Assembly (NCBI RefSeq): GCF_002105535.1
Contig: NZ_CP015848.1
Span: 1,364,907-1,428,906, forward strand
Origin: Magnetospirillum sp. ME-1
GTDB lineage: Bacteria > Pseudomonadota > Alphaproteobacteria > Rhodospirillales > Magnetospirillaceae
DNA length: 64,000 nucleotides
Direction: 5' to 3'
Under the pieces are notes generated by a model, which ran no database searches, was not told the DNA's origin, and saw nothing but the letters and a program-made list of their open reading frames with translations. The translations under genes were made by a program, and so were the position numbers. Positions 15,456 to 24,498 of this stretch are shown piece by piece (the first letter of the stretch is position 1; each line of letters begins with the position of its first letter).

Positions 15456-16173
15456 GAAGGGTGTCCCTGGCGAAGTAAAGGTCGTGGAGGTGGGCAAGAT
15501 CCACCGAATCGGCGCTTTCCGACAGCACAACCTTGCCGCCCCTGACCAGATAGACGTGGTCGGCGATCTTCAAGGCCTTGTTGGTGTTCTGCTCCACCAG
15601 CACGATGGTGCGCCCCTCTTGCCGCAGACGGTCGAGGATGCCCATCACCTCGTCCACCACCACCGGCGCAAGGCCCAGCGACGGCTCGTCCACCAAGATC
15701 AGCTTGGGCTCCTCCATCAGGCCGCGCCCCATGGCCAGCATCTGCGCCTCGCCGCCCGACAGGGCGCCGGCCAGCTGGTCGCGGCGCTCAAAGAGGCGGG
15801 GGAACATGTCGTAGACCATCTTCAGGTTTTTCGGCGCATTGGCCCGGCACTTCCTGGGAAACGCCCCCATCATCAGGTTGTCGGCCACACTCATGTCGCG
15901 GAACACCATGCGGCCTTCGGGGATCATGGCGATACCGTCCGCCACCATGTCCCAGGTGGGCGCGTTGGTGCGGTCCATGCCCTGGTAGAGGATGCGTCCG
16001 GCTCCGGTCTTCACCAGTCCCATGATGGCGCGCAAAAGCGTGGTCTTGCCGCCGCCGTTGGGGCCGAGGATGCAGGTGAGCTTGCCTTCCTCGATGGTGA
16101 GCGACAGGTCCCACAGCACGTTGATGGAGCCGTAGCCGGCCCGCAAGGCTTCGATTTCAAGCAGCTTCGCCAC
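15445..16173 (-). CDS. livF: Branched-chain-type ABC importer ATPase LivF
   Basis: A 242-residue ABC ATPase with Walker A GPNGGGKTTLLRAI, signature LSGGEAQMLAMGRGLM, Walker B PKLILVDEPSLGLAP and the switch His in VLVEQNTNKALK (a Gln/Asn variant typical of LivF). It pairs with LivG to power import through LivHM. It overlaps livG by 17 bases and the thioesterase gene by 11, so the set is one operon. Confidence 0.95.
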   Translation of the reverse strand: MAKLLEIEALRAGYGSINVLWDLSLTIEEGKLTCILGPNGGGKTTLLRAIMGLVKTGAGRILYQGMDRTNAPTWDMVADGIAMIPEGRMVFRDMSVADNLMMGAFPRKCRANAPKNLKMVYDMFPRLFERRDQLAGALSGGEAQMLAMGRGLMEEPKLILVDEPSLGLAPVVVDEVMGILDRLRQEGRTIVLVEQNTNKALKIADHVYLVRGGKVVLSESADSVDLAHLHDLYFARDTLHEH

Positions 16174-16873
16174 CGGTATAGCTCCTGATGACTTCGGGGT
16201 CGTTGAATACGTGCTCGGGGCTGCCCTCGGCGATCAGTCGGCCGAAATTCAGCACCACCACGCGGGGGCACAGCCGGGTGATGGTCTCGATGTCGTGCTC
16301 GATGATCAAGAGGGCGAGGCCATAGCGGCTCCGCACCTCCGACAGGGTGTGCATGAAGGCGCGCTTGCCCGCCGTCTCCAGCCCGGCCAGCACCTCGTCG
16401 AGCATCAGCAGCTTCGGGTTGGTGGCCAGCGCCTTGCCCACCTCCAAGGCCTTCTGCTCGGTCAGCGCCAGCGAGGTGGCGGCATCCGAGTCCGCCTTGT
16501 GGCCCAGCTTCAGCAGGTCGAGGATTTCCTCGATGCGCTGCTTGTCCACCCGGCCGGTGGCGAAGCGCGATGCCACCATCAGGTTTTCGCGCACCGTCAG
16601 CTCGTGCATGGGCTGGGGCACCTGGAAGGCGCGGCCGATACCGGCCCGCGCCCTGGTGTGGATGGGCATGGCCACCAGATCGCGGCCCAGGAAGCGGGCC
16701 TTGCCCCGGGTGGGGCGCACCAGCCCCGACACGGCGTTGAACAGGGTGGTCTTGCCCGCCCCGTTGGGGCCGACCAGCCCCAGCACGTCGCCCTCATTCA
16801 TGGAAAAGCTGACGTCTCCCACGGCGATCAGGCCGCCGAAGGCCACGGTGATGCCGTCAAGCTCAAGCAGCAT
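16157..16873 (-). CDS. livG: Branched-chain-type ABC importer ATPase LivG
   Basis: A 238-residue ABC ATPase with Walker A GPNGAGKTTLFNAVSG, Walker B PKLLMLDEVLAGLE and LLIIEHDIETI for the switch His. Its signature region reads SLALTEQKALEVGKAL rather than the usual LSxGQ, as is common for LivG proteins. It overlaps livM by 11 bases. The substrate is not fixed by sequence; the gene is surrounded by acyl-CoA enzymes rather than amino acid genes. Confidence 0.95.
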   Translation of the reverse strand: MLLELDGITVAFGGLIAVGDVSFSMNEGDVLGLVGPNGAGKTTLFNAVSGLVRPTRGKARFLGRDLVAMPIHTRARAGIGRAFQVPQPMHELTVRENLMVASRFATGRVDKQRIEEILDLLKLGHKADSDAATSLALTEQKALEVGKALATNPKLLMLDEVLAGLETAGKRAFMHTLSEVRSRYGLALLIIEHDIETITRLCPRVVVLNFGRLIAEGSPEHVFNDPEVIRSYTGGEAA

Positions 16874-17825
16874 GGGCGTGGCCCTCCTTAGCGGACAGTT
16901 TGGCCGCCAGCATGGGGATCAGGCCGCCGGGGCTGAACAGGATCATGGCGCCCAGCAGCGCGCCCAGCACGATCTGGTGGCCCTGGGGCAGGATGGGCTT
17001 GAACACCAGCTGGTCCACCAGATAGACCGCCAGCGCGCCCACCAGCGGGCCGCTCACCGTGCGGTAGCCGCCGAAGATGGCCGAGACGATGGCCAGCGTC
17101 GTCCACTGCCCGGCGAAGGCGTAGTCGGGCTCGAGGAAGTTGATGTAATGGGCGTTGAAGGCGCCGACCATGCCGGTGATGAAGGCGGACACCACCAGCA
17201 TCCAGGCCTTCAGCAGCGTCGAGTTGACGCCGACGACGCGGGTGGCGTCCTCGCTGTCGTGCATGGCTTTGAGCGCCAGGCCGTAGGTGGAGCGGCGGAT
17301 CAGGTGATAGGCCGCCATGGACGCCACCACGATGGTCAGGATGACGAAATAGCCGCCCAGCTTGGAGCCGAAATCCATCCCCAGCAGGGTGGGCAGGCGG
17401 GGAATGGACAGCAATCCCGCCGCGCCGCCGGTGATGGGCTTGGCCTCGGTGGCCAGGATGCGGAATATCTCGGCATAGGCCAGGATGGCCAGGGCGAAAT
17501 AGGGGCCGCGCAGCCGCAGCGCCGGCATGGTCGCCACCGAGGCGATGGCCGCGCCGATGCCGGCCATCAGCATGGCCGGAAACACCGGCCAGCCTCCTTT
17601 CAGCGTCAGCAGGGCTGAGACGTAACCGCCTACCCCGAAGAAGGCGGCGTGGCCGAAGCTCACCATGCCGCCCAGATTGCCCAACAGCGCCCAGGCGATA
17701 GCGATGCCGCCGATGGTCAGCGCCGCGACGATCAGGCCGATGACATAGGCGTTGGAGCCCAAGGCCAGCGGCACGGCGATGTAGGCGAGGACCAGGAACA
17801 GGCCGATCTTGAGGGTGTTGCCCAT
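16863..17825 (-). CDS. livM: Branched-chain-type ABC importer permease LivM
   Basis: A 320-residue inner-membrane permease with about ten helices. GNLGGMVSFGHAAFFGVGGY (48-67) and the EAA-like loop around KAMHDSEDATRVVGVNSTLLK (split by residues near 195-215) are family signatures; AIFGGYRTVSGPLVGAL follows. It starts four bases after livH stops. Confidence 0.95.
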   Translation of the reverse strand: MGNTLKIGLFLVLAYIAVPLALGSNAYVIGLIVAALTIGGIAIAWALLGNLGGMVSFGHAAFFGVGGYVSALLTLKGGWPVFPAMLMAGIGAAIASVATMPALRLRGPYFALAILAYAEIFRILATEAKPITGGAAGLLSIPRLPTLLGMDFGSKLGGYFVILTIVVASMAAYHLIRRSTYGLALKAMHDSEDATRVVGVNSTLLKAWMLVVSAFITGMVGAFNAHYINFLEPDYAFAGQWTTLAIVSAIFGGYRTVSGPLVGALAVYLVDQLVFKPILPQGHQIVLGALLGAMILFSPGGLIPMLAAKLSAKEGHAHAA

Positions 17826-17829
17826 GGTC

Positions 17830-18705
17830 TCAGCCCCTCCGCTTGGCGCGGCCGAACAGGCCGGACGGCATCAGGAGCAGCACCACCAGGAACAGCACCA
17901 TGCCGGCCAGTTCCTGCAGCGCCGACGACGCCATGGTGACGGTCAGGCTTTCCACCACGCCCAGCAGCACCGCGCCCAGCAGCACGCCGGGCACCGAGCC
18001 CATGCCGGCCAGCACGGTGATGATGAAGGCCTTCACCGTCAGGTGATGGCCCAGCGACGGCTGGATCACCTTGGCGGTGTAGATGGCGATGCCCGCCACC
18101 GTGGCCAGCAGGCCCGACACCGCGAAGGACAGCACCTCGGTCAATTGCGGATTGACGCCCATCAGCTTGGCGGCGTCGCGGTTGGAAGCAACGGCCCGCA
18201 ACGCCCTGCCGTACCAGCTTTTTTCCAGCCACCACCACACGGCAGCCACCAGGATGATGCCGATTCCGGCGAACACCAGTTCGGCCTGCATGGCGAACAG
18301 GATGTCGAAGGGGATGACGGCGTCGTGGTACCAGGGCGTGGTGGCGGAGTGGATGTCCGCCGACCAGATCATCAGCACCGCGTTGGTCAGGATTACCCCG
18401 ATGCCGAAGGTGAGGATCAGCGAGTTCAGCTCGCGATCCTTCTTGATCAGGCTGACCAGGTAATAGACCGCCATGGCGGTGGCCACCACCACGGCCAGGG
18501 CCAGGGGCAGCGAGGCCAGGGGATCGAGGCCCAGCTTCTCCTCGGCTGTGTAGCTGATATAGGCGCCCAGCAGCACCAGCTCGCCATGGGCGAGGTTGAT
18601 GACCCGCATGGTGCCGAACACCAGCGCCAGACCCAGCGCGATCAGGGCGTAGTACGCTCCCGACAGCAGGCCGGAGAACAGGGATTGAAGGGTTAGCTCA
18701 AGCAT
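17830..18705 (-). CDS. livH: Branched-chain-type ABC importer permease LivH
   Basis: A 291-residue inner-membrane permease. LLSGAYYALIALGLALVFG (14-32) and VINLAHGELVLLGAY (35-49) are the LivH N-terminal hallmarks; GRALRAVASNRDAAKLMG is the ATPase-contact loop and AGMGSVPGVLLGAVLLGVVE follows. It forms the channel with LivM. A palindromic repeat separates it from the binding-protein gene upstream. Confidence 0.95.
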   Translation of the reverse strand: MLELTLQSLFSGLLSGAYYALIALGLALVFGTMRVINLAHGELVLLGAYISYTAEEKLGLDPLASLPLALAVVVATAMAVYYLVSLIKKDRELNSLILTFGIGVILTNAVLMIWSADIHSATTPWYHDAVIPFDILFAMQAELVFAGIGIILVAAVWWWLEKSWYGRALRAVASNRDAAKLMGVNPQLTEVLSFAVSGLLATVAGIAIYTAKVIQPSLGHHLTVKAFIITVLAGMGSVPGVLLGAVLLGVVESLTVTMASSALQELAGMVLFLVVLLLMPSGLFGRAKRRG

Positions 18706-18745
18706 GGGCGGAGAACCTGGGATAGGAAAAGGGCAATCCTTTTCC

Positions 18746-18846
18746 CGTCATCACCGGGCTTGACCCGGTGATCCACGTGGAGCCGCCATTCCCATGGCAT
18801 CGGGAGCGGCGGGGCGTGGATGCCCGGAACAAGTCCGGGCATGACG
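18746..18846. repeat. Palindromic intergenic repeat, family B
   Basis: A 101-bp element bounded by CGTCAT / ATGACG, with inner arms ATCCACG (18771-18777) / CGTGGAT (18815-18821). Each end forms its own hairpin: CACCGGGCTTGACCCGGTG, and GCCCGGAACAAGTCCGGGC. It lies inside the livK-livH gap. Such structures can trim or stabilise mRNA and give more binding protein than permease, but that is inference here. Confidence 0.85.
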
Positions 18847-18864
18847 AGAAAAATTCGGCGTTTC

Positions 18865-20031
18865 TTACCAAGGCACGGCCGGATACTTGACCTTGCCGGT
18901 GGCGGCGTCGCTGGGCCAGACCAGGACCACCTTGCCGCCCTGGTGCTGGCCCATGCGGTGGGTGAATTCCGGATTGTCGCCGGCCTCGTCGAAGCGGACC
19001 TTGCCGATCACCGTGTCGGCCTGGGTCTTGCGCATCTCGGTGGCGATGCCGCCCTTGTCGATGGTGCCGGCATCGGCGGCGCGCGCCACCGCCTCGAACA
19101 GCAGCTTGGACTGCACATAGCCGAAGATGCCCAGGTAATCGGGGGCTTTGTTGAACATCTTCTGGTAGGTTTCGGCGAATTCCTTGGCTTCCGGCGTGGT
19201 GAACTCGGCCGGGTAGGACAGTGTGGAGGTCCCGGACACGTTCTCCATCAGGTCGGGGAACTCGGCGGCCATCTTGGAGGTGGCCAGCGACCACACCCCG
19301 GCGATGGTCTTGATCTCGGGCTTCAACACCTTGGCGGCGCGCAGGATGCCCACATAGTCGTTCTCGTAGCCGATCATGGCGATGGCGTCGGGGCGGTCCT
19401 GCAGCTTGATCTTGTGGATGATGGGCTTGAAGTCGTTGGTGGCCGGATCGAAGGCGTGCATGGTGACCTTGACGCCCTTGGGCCCCAAGCCGGTCTGCAG
19501 CATCTTGGCCACTTCCTCGGTGGCTTCCTTGGTGGAATAAACCACCGCCACCGATTTCACCCCCACCTCGTTGAACATGCCCATCAGGGCGCGGGCATAG
19601 CCTTCCGAGCTGTTGATGCGGAAGAAGGTCTTGAGGTTGCGCCTGGTCAGTTCGGTGGCGACGCCGCCCGAGGTGATGTAGACCTTGCCCAGCTTTTCGG
19701 CGGCTTCCGAGGCCGGGCCGATGATGTTGGAGCCGTAGCCGCCGGTATAGGCCACCACCCCGTCGGCGGCCAGCTTCTCGACGGCACCCACCGCCTTGGC
19801 CGGCGAGGATTCGTCGTCGACGGTGAGGATCTTGACCGTGTGCTTGCCGTTCTTCTTGTTGAACAGCTCGGCGGCCACCTGGATGCCCTCGTTCATGGCG
19901 GTGCCGACCCGGGCCAGATTGCCCGACAGCGGAATTTCGGCGCCGATCTTGAATTCCGCCGCCTCGGCCGGGGCAAAGCCCAGCATCACGGACAGGGCCA
20001 GGGCCGAAACACAAAGCTTGGTCTTGGACAT
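18865..20031 (-). CDS. livK: Liv-type periplasmic substrate-binding protein
   Basis: A 388-residue periplasmic receptor of the Peripla_BP_6 class. The signal peptide is residues 1-23 (KTKLCVSALALSVMLGFAP, then AEA cut site) and the mature part opens EFKIGAEIPLSGNLARVG. ATG 20031 has GGGAGGAAG just upstream; a TTG at 20046 in the same frame would overlap that site. It lies 21 bp after the acyl-CoA ligase gene. Receptors of this class in purple bacteria also bind aromatic and other organic acids, so a substrate of the local pathway is likely. Confidence 0.93.
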   Translation of the reverse strand: MSKTKLCVSALALSVMLGFAPAEAAEFKIGAEIPLSGNLARVGTAMNEGIQVAAELFNKKNGKHTVKILTVDDESSPAKAVGAVEKLAADGVVAYTGGYGSNIIGPASEAAEKLGKVYITSGGVATELTRRNLKTFFRINSSEGYARALMGMFNEVGVKSVAVVYSTKEATEEVAKMLQTGLGPKGVKVTMHAFDPATNDFKPIIHKIKLQDRPDAIAMIGYENDYVGILRAAKVLKPEIKTIAGVWSLATSKMAAEFPDLMENVSGTSTLSYPAEFTTPEAKEFAETYQKMFNKAPDYLGIFGYVQSKLLFEAVARAADAGTIDKGGIATEMRKTQADTVIGKVRFDEAGDNPEFTHRMGQHQGGKVVLVWPSDAATGKVKYPAVPW

Positions 20032-20052
20032 GTTGCTTCCTCCCAACGTTTT

Positions 20053-21606
20053 TTACAGATTGTCGTAGGCGTGGTTTCTTGCCGCCTCGGCGAGGCGGTT
20101 CTTCAGGATTTTCCCCGTGGCGCCGGCGGGCAGGTGGCCGACCACCACCACCTCGCCGGGGCGCTTGTAGGGTGCCAGGCGGGACGCGGCCCATTCGCCG
20201 AGCTGGGCGGCGTCGATTTGAGTGCCGGGCGCCACCTGGACGAAGGCCACCACCTCCTCGTTGCCGTCGGCGGCCGGGCGGCCGACCACGGCGGAATGGG
20301 TGACCAGGGGATGGGCGTTGAACACCGCCTCCACCTCGGCCGGATAGACGTTGAAGCCCGAACGGATGATCAGTTCCTTGGCGCGGCCGACGATGAACAG
20401 CGCCCCGTCCGCATCACGCCGGGCGAAGTCGCCGGTGTTGAGCCAGCCCTCTGCATCGATCACCTCGGCGGTCATTTCGGGCGCGCGGTAATAGCCCTTC
20501 ATGGTGCCGGGACCCCGGCTCCACAGCTCGCCCACCTGGCCGTCGGGGATGTCCTTGCCGTCAGGTCCGACGATGCGCACCTCGACGCCCGGCAGGGCAT
20601 GGCCCACCGAGCAATCGGCGCGTGGCGCGTCCAGGCGGGTCTGGCAGATGGTGGGCGCCGATTCGGTCAGGCCGTAGCCGTTGTTCAGCACCCGGCCGAA
20701 CACCGCTTCGGTCTCCGCCTTGATGGCGGGGTCGAGCGGCGAGCCGCCGGCCGACAGGAAGCGTAAACAGGGGGCCTCGACCTTTGCGCCGGTAAGACGG
20801 AGATGCTCCAGGAACTTGGCGAACATGGCCGGCACGCCGTTCCACATGGTGAGCCCCGCCTTCAAGTCGGCCAGCACCTGGGCGGGGGCGAAGCGCGGCG
20901 CCACGTGCAGGCAGGCGCCGCCGTAAAGGCTTCCCACCAGCACCGAGGCCAGTCCGAACACATGGGACATGGGCAGCACGCCATAGGCCACGTCGCCGGG
21001 GCCGATGTCCCGAAGTCCGCCCGAGACCGCGCCGACGAACATGATGTTGCGGTGGGTGAGCATGACGCCCTTGGGCGTGCCGGTGGTGCCCGAGGTATAG
21101 ATCAGCGCCGCCACCTGGCCGTTGCCGGGCTCGACCGGCTCCGAACCGCATTCGTGGTTGAGCGGTCCCACGGCGAAGCTGCCGAGGCGGGGCAGGGCGC
21201 GCATCTGGGCGCCGTGCTGCCTCGCGTGCAAGGTGGCCTCGGCCGAGACGTCGGTGGTGTAGATCACCCGGCGCGCGCCGCAATGATCGCGGATGGTGTC
21301 GATCTCGCGCTCCGACAGCCGGGCGTTGATGATCGCCGCCCAGGCATCCATCTCGCCCGCCGCCAGGATCAGGGCCACCAGCGGCAGACAGTTCTCGCCC
21401 ACCAGCATCAGCCGGTCGCCGGGGCGCACCTCCAGCTCCTTCAGCAGCACTCCGGCCTCGTCCATGGCCTCGCCCAACTGGGCGTAGGTCCAGCGGATAT
21501 CGCCCTGGATCATGGCGAGGGCGTCGGGGGTGCGCCGCTGCCAGTGCCGCGCCAGTTGCGACAGGCGCGGCGGCAGGTCGGCCAGGATGTCGGCGACAGC
21601 CCGCAT
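20053..21606 (-). CDS. AMP-forming acyl-CoA ligase (ANL superfamily)
   Basis: A 517-residue enzyme that activates a carboxylic acid to its CoA thioester via an acyl-AMP. Motifs are YTSGTTGTPKGVMLTH (P-loop), NNGYGLTESAPT, GWLNTGDFARRDADG and GRAKELIIRSGFNVYPAEVE, with the C-terminal catalytic Lys in GATGKILKNRL. The start ATG 21606 shares a base with the stop of the acyl-CoA dehydrogenase gene (TGATG). The acid is unknown; the liv-type importer follows directly. Confidence 0.93.
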   Translation of the reverse strand: MRAVADILADLPPRLSQLARHWQRRTPDALAMIQGDIRWTYAQLGEAMDEAGVLLKELEVRPGDRLMLVGENCLPLVALILAAGEMDAWAAIINARLSEREIDTIRDHCGARRVIYTTDVSAEATLHARQHGAQMRALPRLGSFAVGPLNHECGSEPVEPGNGQVAALIYTSGTTGTPKGVMLTHRNIMFVGAVSGGLRDIGPGDVAYGVLPMSHVFGLASVLVGSLYGGACLHVAPRFAPAQVLADLKAGLTMWNGVPAMFAKFLEHLRLTGAKVEAPCLRFLSAGGSPLDPAIKAETEAVFGRVLNNGYGLTESAPTICQTRLDAPRADCSVGHALPGVEVRIVGPDGKDIPDGQVGELWSRGPGTMKGYYRAPEMTAEVIDAEGWLNTGDFARRDADGALFIVGRAKELIIRSGFNVYPAEVEAVFNAHPLVTHSAVVGRPAADGNEEVVAFVQVAPGTQIDAAQLGEWAASRLAPYKRPGEVVVVGHLPAGATGKILKNRLAEAARNHAYDNL

Positions 21607-22757
21607 CAGGCGATGTCCTTCAGCATGTTGCGCGCGATGACCAATTGCTGGATCTGGGTGGTGCCCTCGTAGATGCGGAACAGGCGGACGTCGCGGTAGA
21701 AGCGTTCGATGCCGTAATCGGCGATGTATCCGGCCCCACCATGGACCTGCACGGCGCGGTCGGCGATGCGGCCCACCGCTTCCGAGGCGAACATCTTGCA
21801 GCAGGCGGCTTCCGTGGAGACGTTCCGGCCCTCGTCCTTCTTGCGGGCCGCGTCCAGCACCATGCAGCGGGCGGCATAGGCCTCGGTCTTCGAATCGGCC
21901 AGCATGGCCTGGACCAGCTGGAACTCGCCGATGGGCTTGCCGAACTGGACGCGCTCGGCGGCGTATTTGACGGTGTCGCGGATCAGGCGTTCGGCGACGC
22001 CGACGCAGGTGGCCGAGATGTGCAGCCGTCCCCGGTCCAGCACCTTCATGGCGGTCTTGAAGCCCTGGCCCTCCTTGCCGCCGATGATGTTGGCGGCGGG
22101 CACGCGCACGTCTTCCAGGATCACGTCGCAGGTATGCGCGCCCTTCTGGCCCATCTTCTTGTCGATCTTGCCCAAGGACAGGCCGGGGGAATCGGCGTCG
22201 ACGATGAAGGCGGTGATGCCGCCGGCGCCCTTGTCGGCCGGATCGGTCCGGGCCATCAGGGTGAAGATCGAGGCTTCGGGGGCGTTGGTGATGAAGCGCT
22301 TGGTGCCGTTGATGACGTAATGGTCGCCGTCCCTGCGCGCCGTGGTGCGAAGGGAGGCGGCGTCGGAGCCGGCATTGGGCTCGGTGAGCGCGAAGGAGGC
22401 GATCATCTCGCCGGTGGCGAGAAGGGGCAGGTACTTGCGCTTCTGCTCCTCGGTGCCGTCGATGATGATGCCTTGCGAGCCGATGCCGTTGTTGGTGCCG
22501 AAGATGGAGCGGAAGGCCGGGCTGGTCTGGCCGATCTCGAAGGCGCACAGCACCTCCTCCTCCATGGAGAGGCCCAGGCCGCCGTATTCCTCGGGAATGG
22601 ACAGGCCGAACAGGCCCAGTTCCTTCATCTCGGCGACGATCTCGGCGGGAAGGGCGTCGTCCTCGGCGATGCGCTCCTCGTTGGGAACCAGACGCTCGCG
22701 CACGAAGCGCGACAGGGTGTCGAGGAGCTGGTTGAGGATTTCCTGGTCACGGATCAT
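21606..22757 (-). CDS. Acyl-CoA dehydrogenase
   Basis: A 383-residue FAD enzyme that introduces an alpha-beta double bond in acyl-CoA and passes electrons to ETF. SFALTEPNAGSDAASL (FAD/substrate signature), RITNAP-like FITNAPEASIF, and the C-terminal RIYEGTTQIQQLVIAR with catalytic base Glu364 are seen. The gene is 37 bp after the IclR gene and coupled to the ligase gene. Confidence 0.94.
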   Translation of the reverse strand: MIRDQEILNQLLDTLSRFVRERLVPNEERIAEDDALPAEIVAEMKELGLFGLSIPEEYGGLGLSMEEEVLCAFEIGQTSPAFRSIFGTNNGIGSQGIIIDGTEEQKRKYLPLLATGEMIASFALTEPNAGSDAASLRTTARRDGDHYVINGTKRFITNAPEASIFTLMARTDPADKGAGGITAFIVDADSPGLSLGKIDKKMGQKGAHTCDVILEDVRVPAANIIGGKEGQGFKTAMKVLDRGRLHISATCVGVAERLIRDTVKYAAERVQFGKPIGEFQLVQAMLADSKTEAYAARCMVLDAARKKDEGRNVSTEAACCKMFASEAVGRIADRAVQVHGGAGYIADYGIERFYRDVRLFRIYEGTTQIQQLVIARNMLKDIA

Positions 22758-22794
22758 GTGGGTCTCGTCCCGTCTCTCTTGAAAGGGTAAGGGT

Positions 22795-23592
22795 TCAGCG
22801 GCGTCCCAGCGCCGCCTCGATCTTGCGGGCCACCGCCACCAGGCGGGGGCCGAGGTCGTCTTCCAGGCGCTCGCGCGGCAATAAAAATGCCGCGCCGCCG
22901 CAATTCAGCGCCATCACCGCGCCGGTGGCGGGGTTGGTCAGCGCCACGCCCACCGCGTGGACGTCCGATTGCCAGTCGCCCACCGACATGGTGAAGCCGC
23001 GTTGGGCGTATTCGCGCAGTGCCCGTTCCAGGCCCAGCTTGATGCGGGGCCAGTCGTCGGGATGGCGCTTCCTCACCTGGTCGAGGATGGCGTTGCGTTC
23101 GCCCTCGGGCAGGGCGGCCAGATAGGCGCGGCCCATGGCGGTGGTGGCCACCGGAATGCGCGATCCCACCGAGAGCCTGATGGTCAGCGCCCCTTTGCCC
23201 CGGCAGGATTCGATGTAGATCATGCTGGTCTGGTCGCCGCTGCCCAAGGACACCGCCACGTCGGAATAATCGGCCAGCTCCTGCATCAGCGGGCGGGCCA
23301 CGTGGCGGATGTCCATGCTGGCCAGGGCGGTGTAGCCCAAGGACAGCACGGCGGTGCCCAACTGGTACTTGGCGTAGCGCTCGATATAGGTGAGGTAGCC
23401 CAGCCTGGTCAGCGTGTAGGTCAGGCGCGACACCGTCGGCTTGGGCAGCCCGGTGCGGGAAGCGATCTCCTGGTTGCCCAGCATGGCGTCGTTGGCGCGG
23501 AAGCAGCGCAGCACGTCCAGGCCGCGCGACAGCGCCACCACGAACTGACGGTCATGGCCTTCTGTACCGCTGTTTTCCTCGGATTCCGTCAC
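22795..23592 (-). CDS. IclR-family transcriptional regulator
   Basis: A 265-residue regulator: winged helix from about residue 20 (VALSRGLDVLRCFRAND, TGLPKPTVSRLTYTLTRLG) and a GAF-like ligand domain with VGSRIPVATTAMGRAYLAAL. GTG 23592 was chosen because it has GAGG upstream and gives the usual family length; ATG 23661 (288 residues) is possible. It is divergent from the crotonase-dehydrogenase-thiolase operon and upstream of the acyl-CoA dehydrogenase operon, so it probably controls both, with a pathway acid or CoA ester as effector. Confidence 0.9.
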   Translation of the reverse strand: MTESEENSGTEGHDRQFVVALSRGLDVLRCFRANDAMLGNQEIASRTGLPKPTVSRLTYTLTRLGYLTYIERYAKYQLGTAVLSLGYTALASMDIRHVARPLMQELADYSDVAVSLGSGDQTSMIYIESCRGKGALTIRLSVGSRIPVATTAMGRAYLAALPEGERNAILDQVRKRHPDDWPRIKLGLERALREYAQRGFTMSVGDWQSDVHAVGVALTNPATGAVMALNCGGAAFLLPRERLEDDLGPRLVAVARKIEAALGRR

Positions 23593-23725
23593 GGCCTCAT
23601 CTCCCGGACCCCTCCATTGCGATTGGGGGGCATGATTTTGTTTGCCAAGGGACCAAATCACGACTTAGGCTCTGGCGTCAACAAAATGTGAAATCGAATT
23701 CCGCACAGCGAAATTGAGGGACGTC
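23593..23725. promoter_or_regulatory. Divergent control region between IclR and crotonase genes
   Basis: The gap must hold both promoters. An imperfect inverted repeat TGATTTTG (23633-23640) / CCAAATCA (23653-23660) and a weaker TGTG-N13-CACA (23687-23707) are candidate IclR sites. Neither matches a published box exactly. If the ATG at 23661 is the real iclR start, the first repeat would lie inside the coding region. Confidence 0.35.
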
Positions 23726-24496
23726 ATGACCGAAGTGCTCCTGGAAAAACCCTTTGATTCCGTGGCGTTGCTGCGAATCAACCGGCCCGAGGCCAAGAAC
23801 GCGCTCAACGGCGAAGTGCGGCGTCTTTTGTCCGGGCACATGACGGAGCTGGGTGCCGACCCGTCCATCCGGGCCATCGTGATGACCGGCAACCAGGAGG
23901 CCTTCGCCGCCGGGGCCGACATCAAGGACATGGCCGAGGTGGGCGCCATCGAACTGATGCAGAGGAACAACCACCTGCTGTGGCGGGCCATCGCCAATTG
24001 CCCCAAGCCGGTGATCGCCGCGGTGAACGGCTATGCCTGGGGCGGCGGCTGCGAGCTGGTGATGCATGCCGACATCATCGTGGCGGGCGAGAATGCCAGC
24101 TTCTCCCAGCCCGAGGTCAAGGTGGGGATCATGCCGGGCGCCGGCGGGACCCAGCGCCTGACCCGCGCGGTGGGCAAGTTCAAGGCCATGCTGATGGTGA
24201 TGACCGGTCAGGCCATCAGCGGCGTGGAGGCGGGGCAGATGGGCCTCGCCAGTCTGGTGGTCCCCGATACCGAGGTTCTGGACAAGGCGCTGGAGATCGC
24301 CAAAACCATCTCGCGCATGCCGCCCGTCGCCATCGCCCAGATCAAGGAAGTGCTGCTGGCCGGCCAGGACGCCTCGCTCGATACCGCCCTGATGCTGGAG
24401 CGCAAGGCCTTCCAATTGCTGTTCGCCAGCCGTGACCAGAAGGAAGGCATGAAGGCCTTCATCGAGAAGCGCAAACCCACCTATGAGGGGAAGTGA
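23726..24496 (+). CDS. Enoyl-CoA hydratase (crotonase), PaaF/PaaG type
   Basis: A 256-residue crotonase. The oxyanion-hole loop is AFAAGADIKDMAE, and both catalytic glutamates are present (GGGCELVMHADI and FSQPEVKVGIMPGAGGTQRL). It hydrates 2-enoyl-CoA. ATG 23726 with GAGGG five bases upstream is preferred over the TTG at 23714. It starts the crotonase-dehydrogenase-thiolase operon. Confidence 0.93.
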   Translation: MTEVLLEKPFDSVALLRINRPEAKNALNGEVRRLLSGHMTELGADPSIRAIVMTGNQEAFAAGADIKDMAEVGAIELMQRNNHLLWRAIANCPKPVIAAVNGYAWGGGCELVMHADIIVAGENASFSQPEVKVGIMPGAGGTQRLTRAVGKFKAMLMVMTGQAISGVEAGQMGLASLVVPDTEVLDKALEIAKTISRMPPVAIAQIKEVLLAGQDASLDTALMLERKAFQLLFASRDQKEGMKAFIEKRKPTYEGK

Positions 24497-24498
24497 CC

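Noticed and set aside
23687-23707. TGTG-N13-CACA as a certain IclR operator
   Set aside because: Only the four outer bases match; the inner part has no symmetry. Kept only as a weak candidate in the control-region entry.
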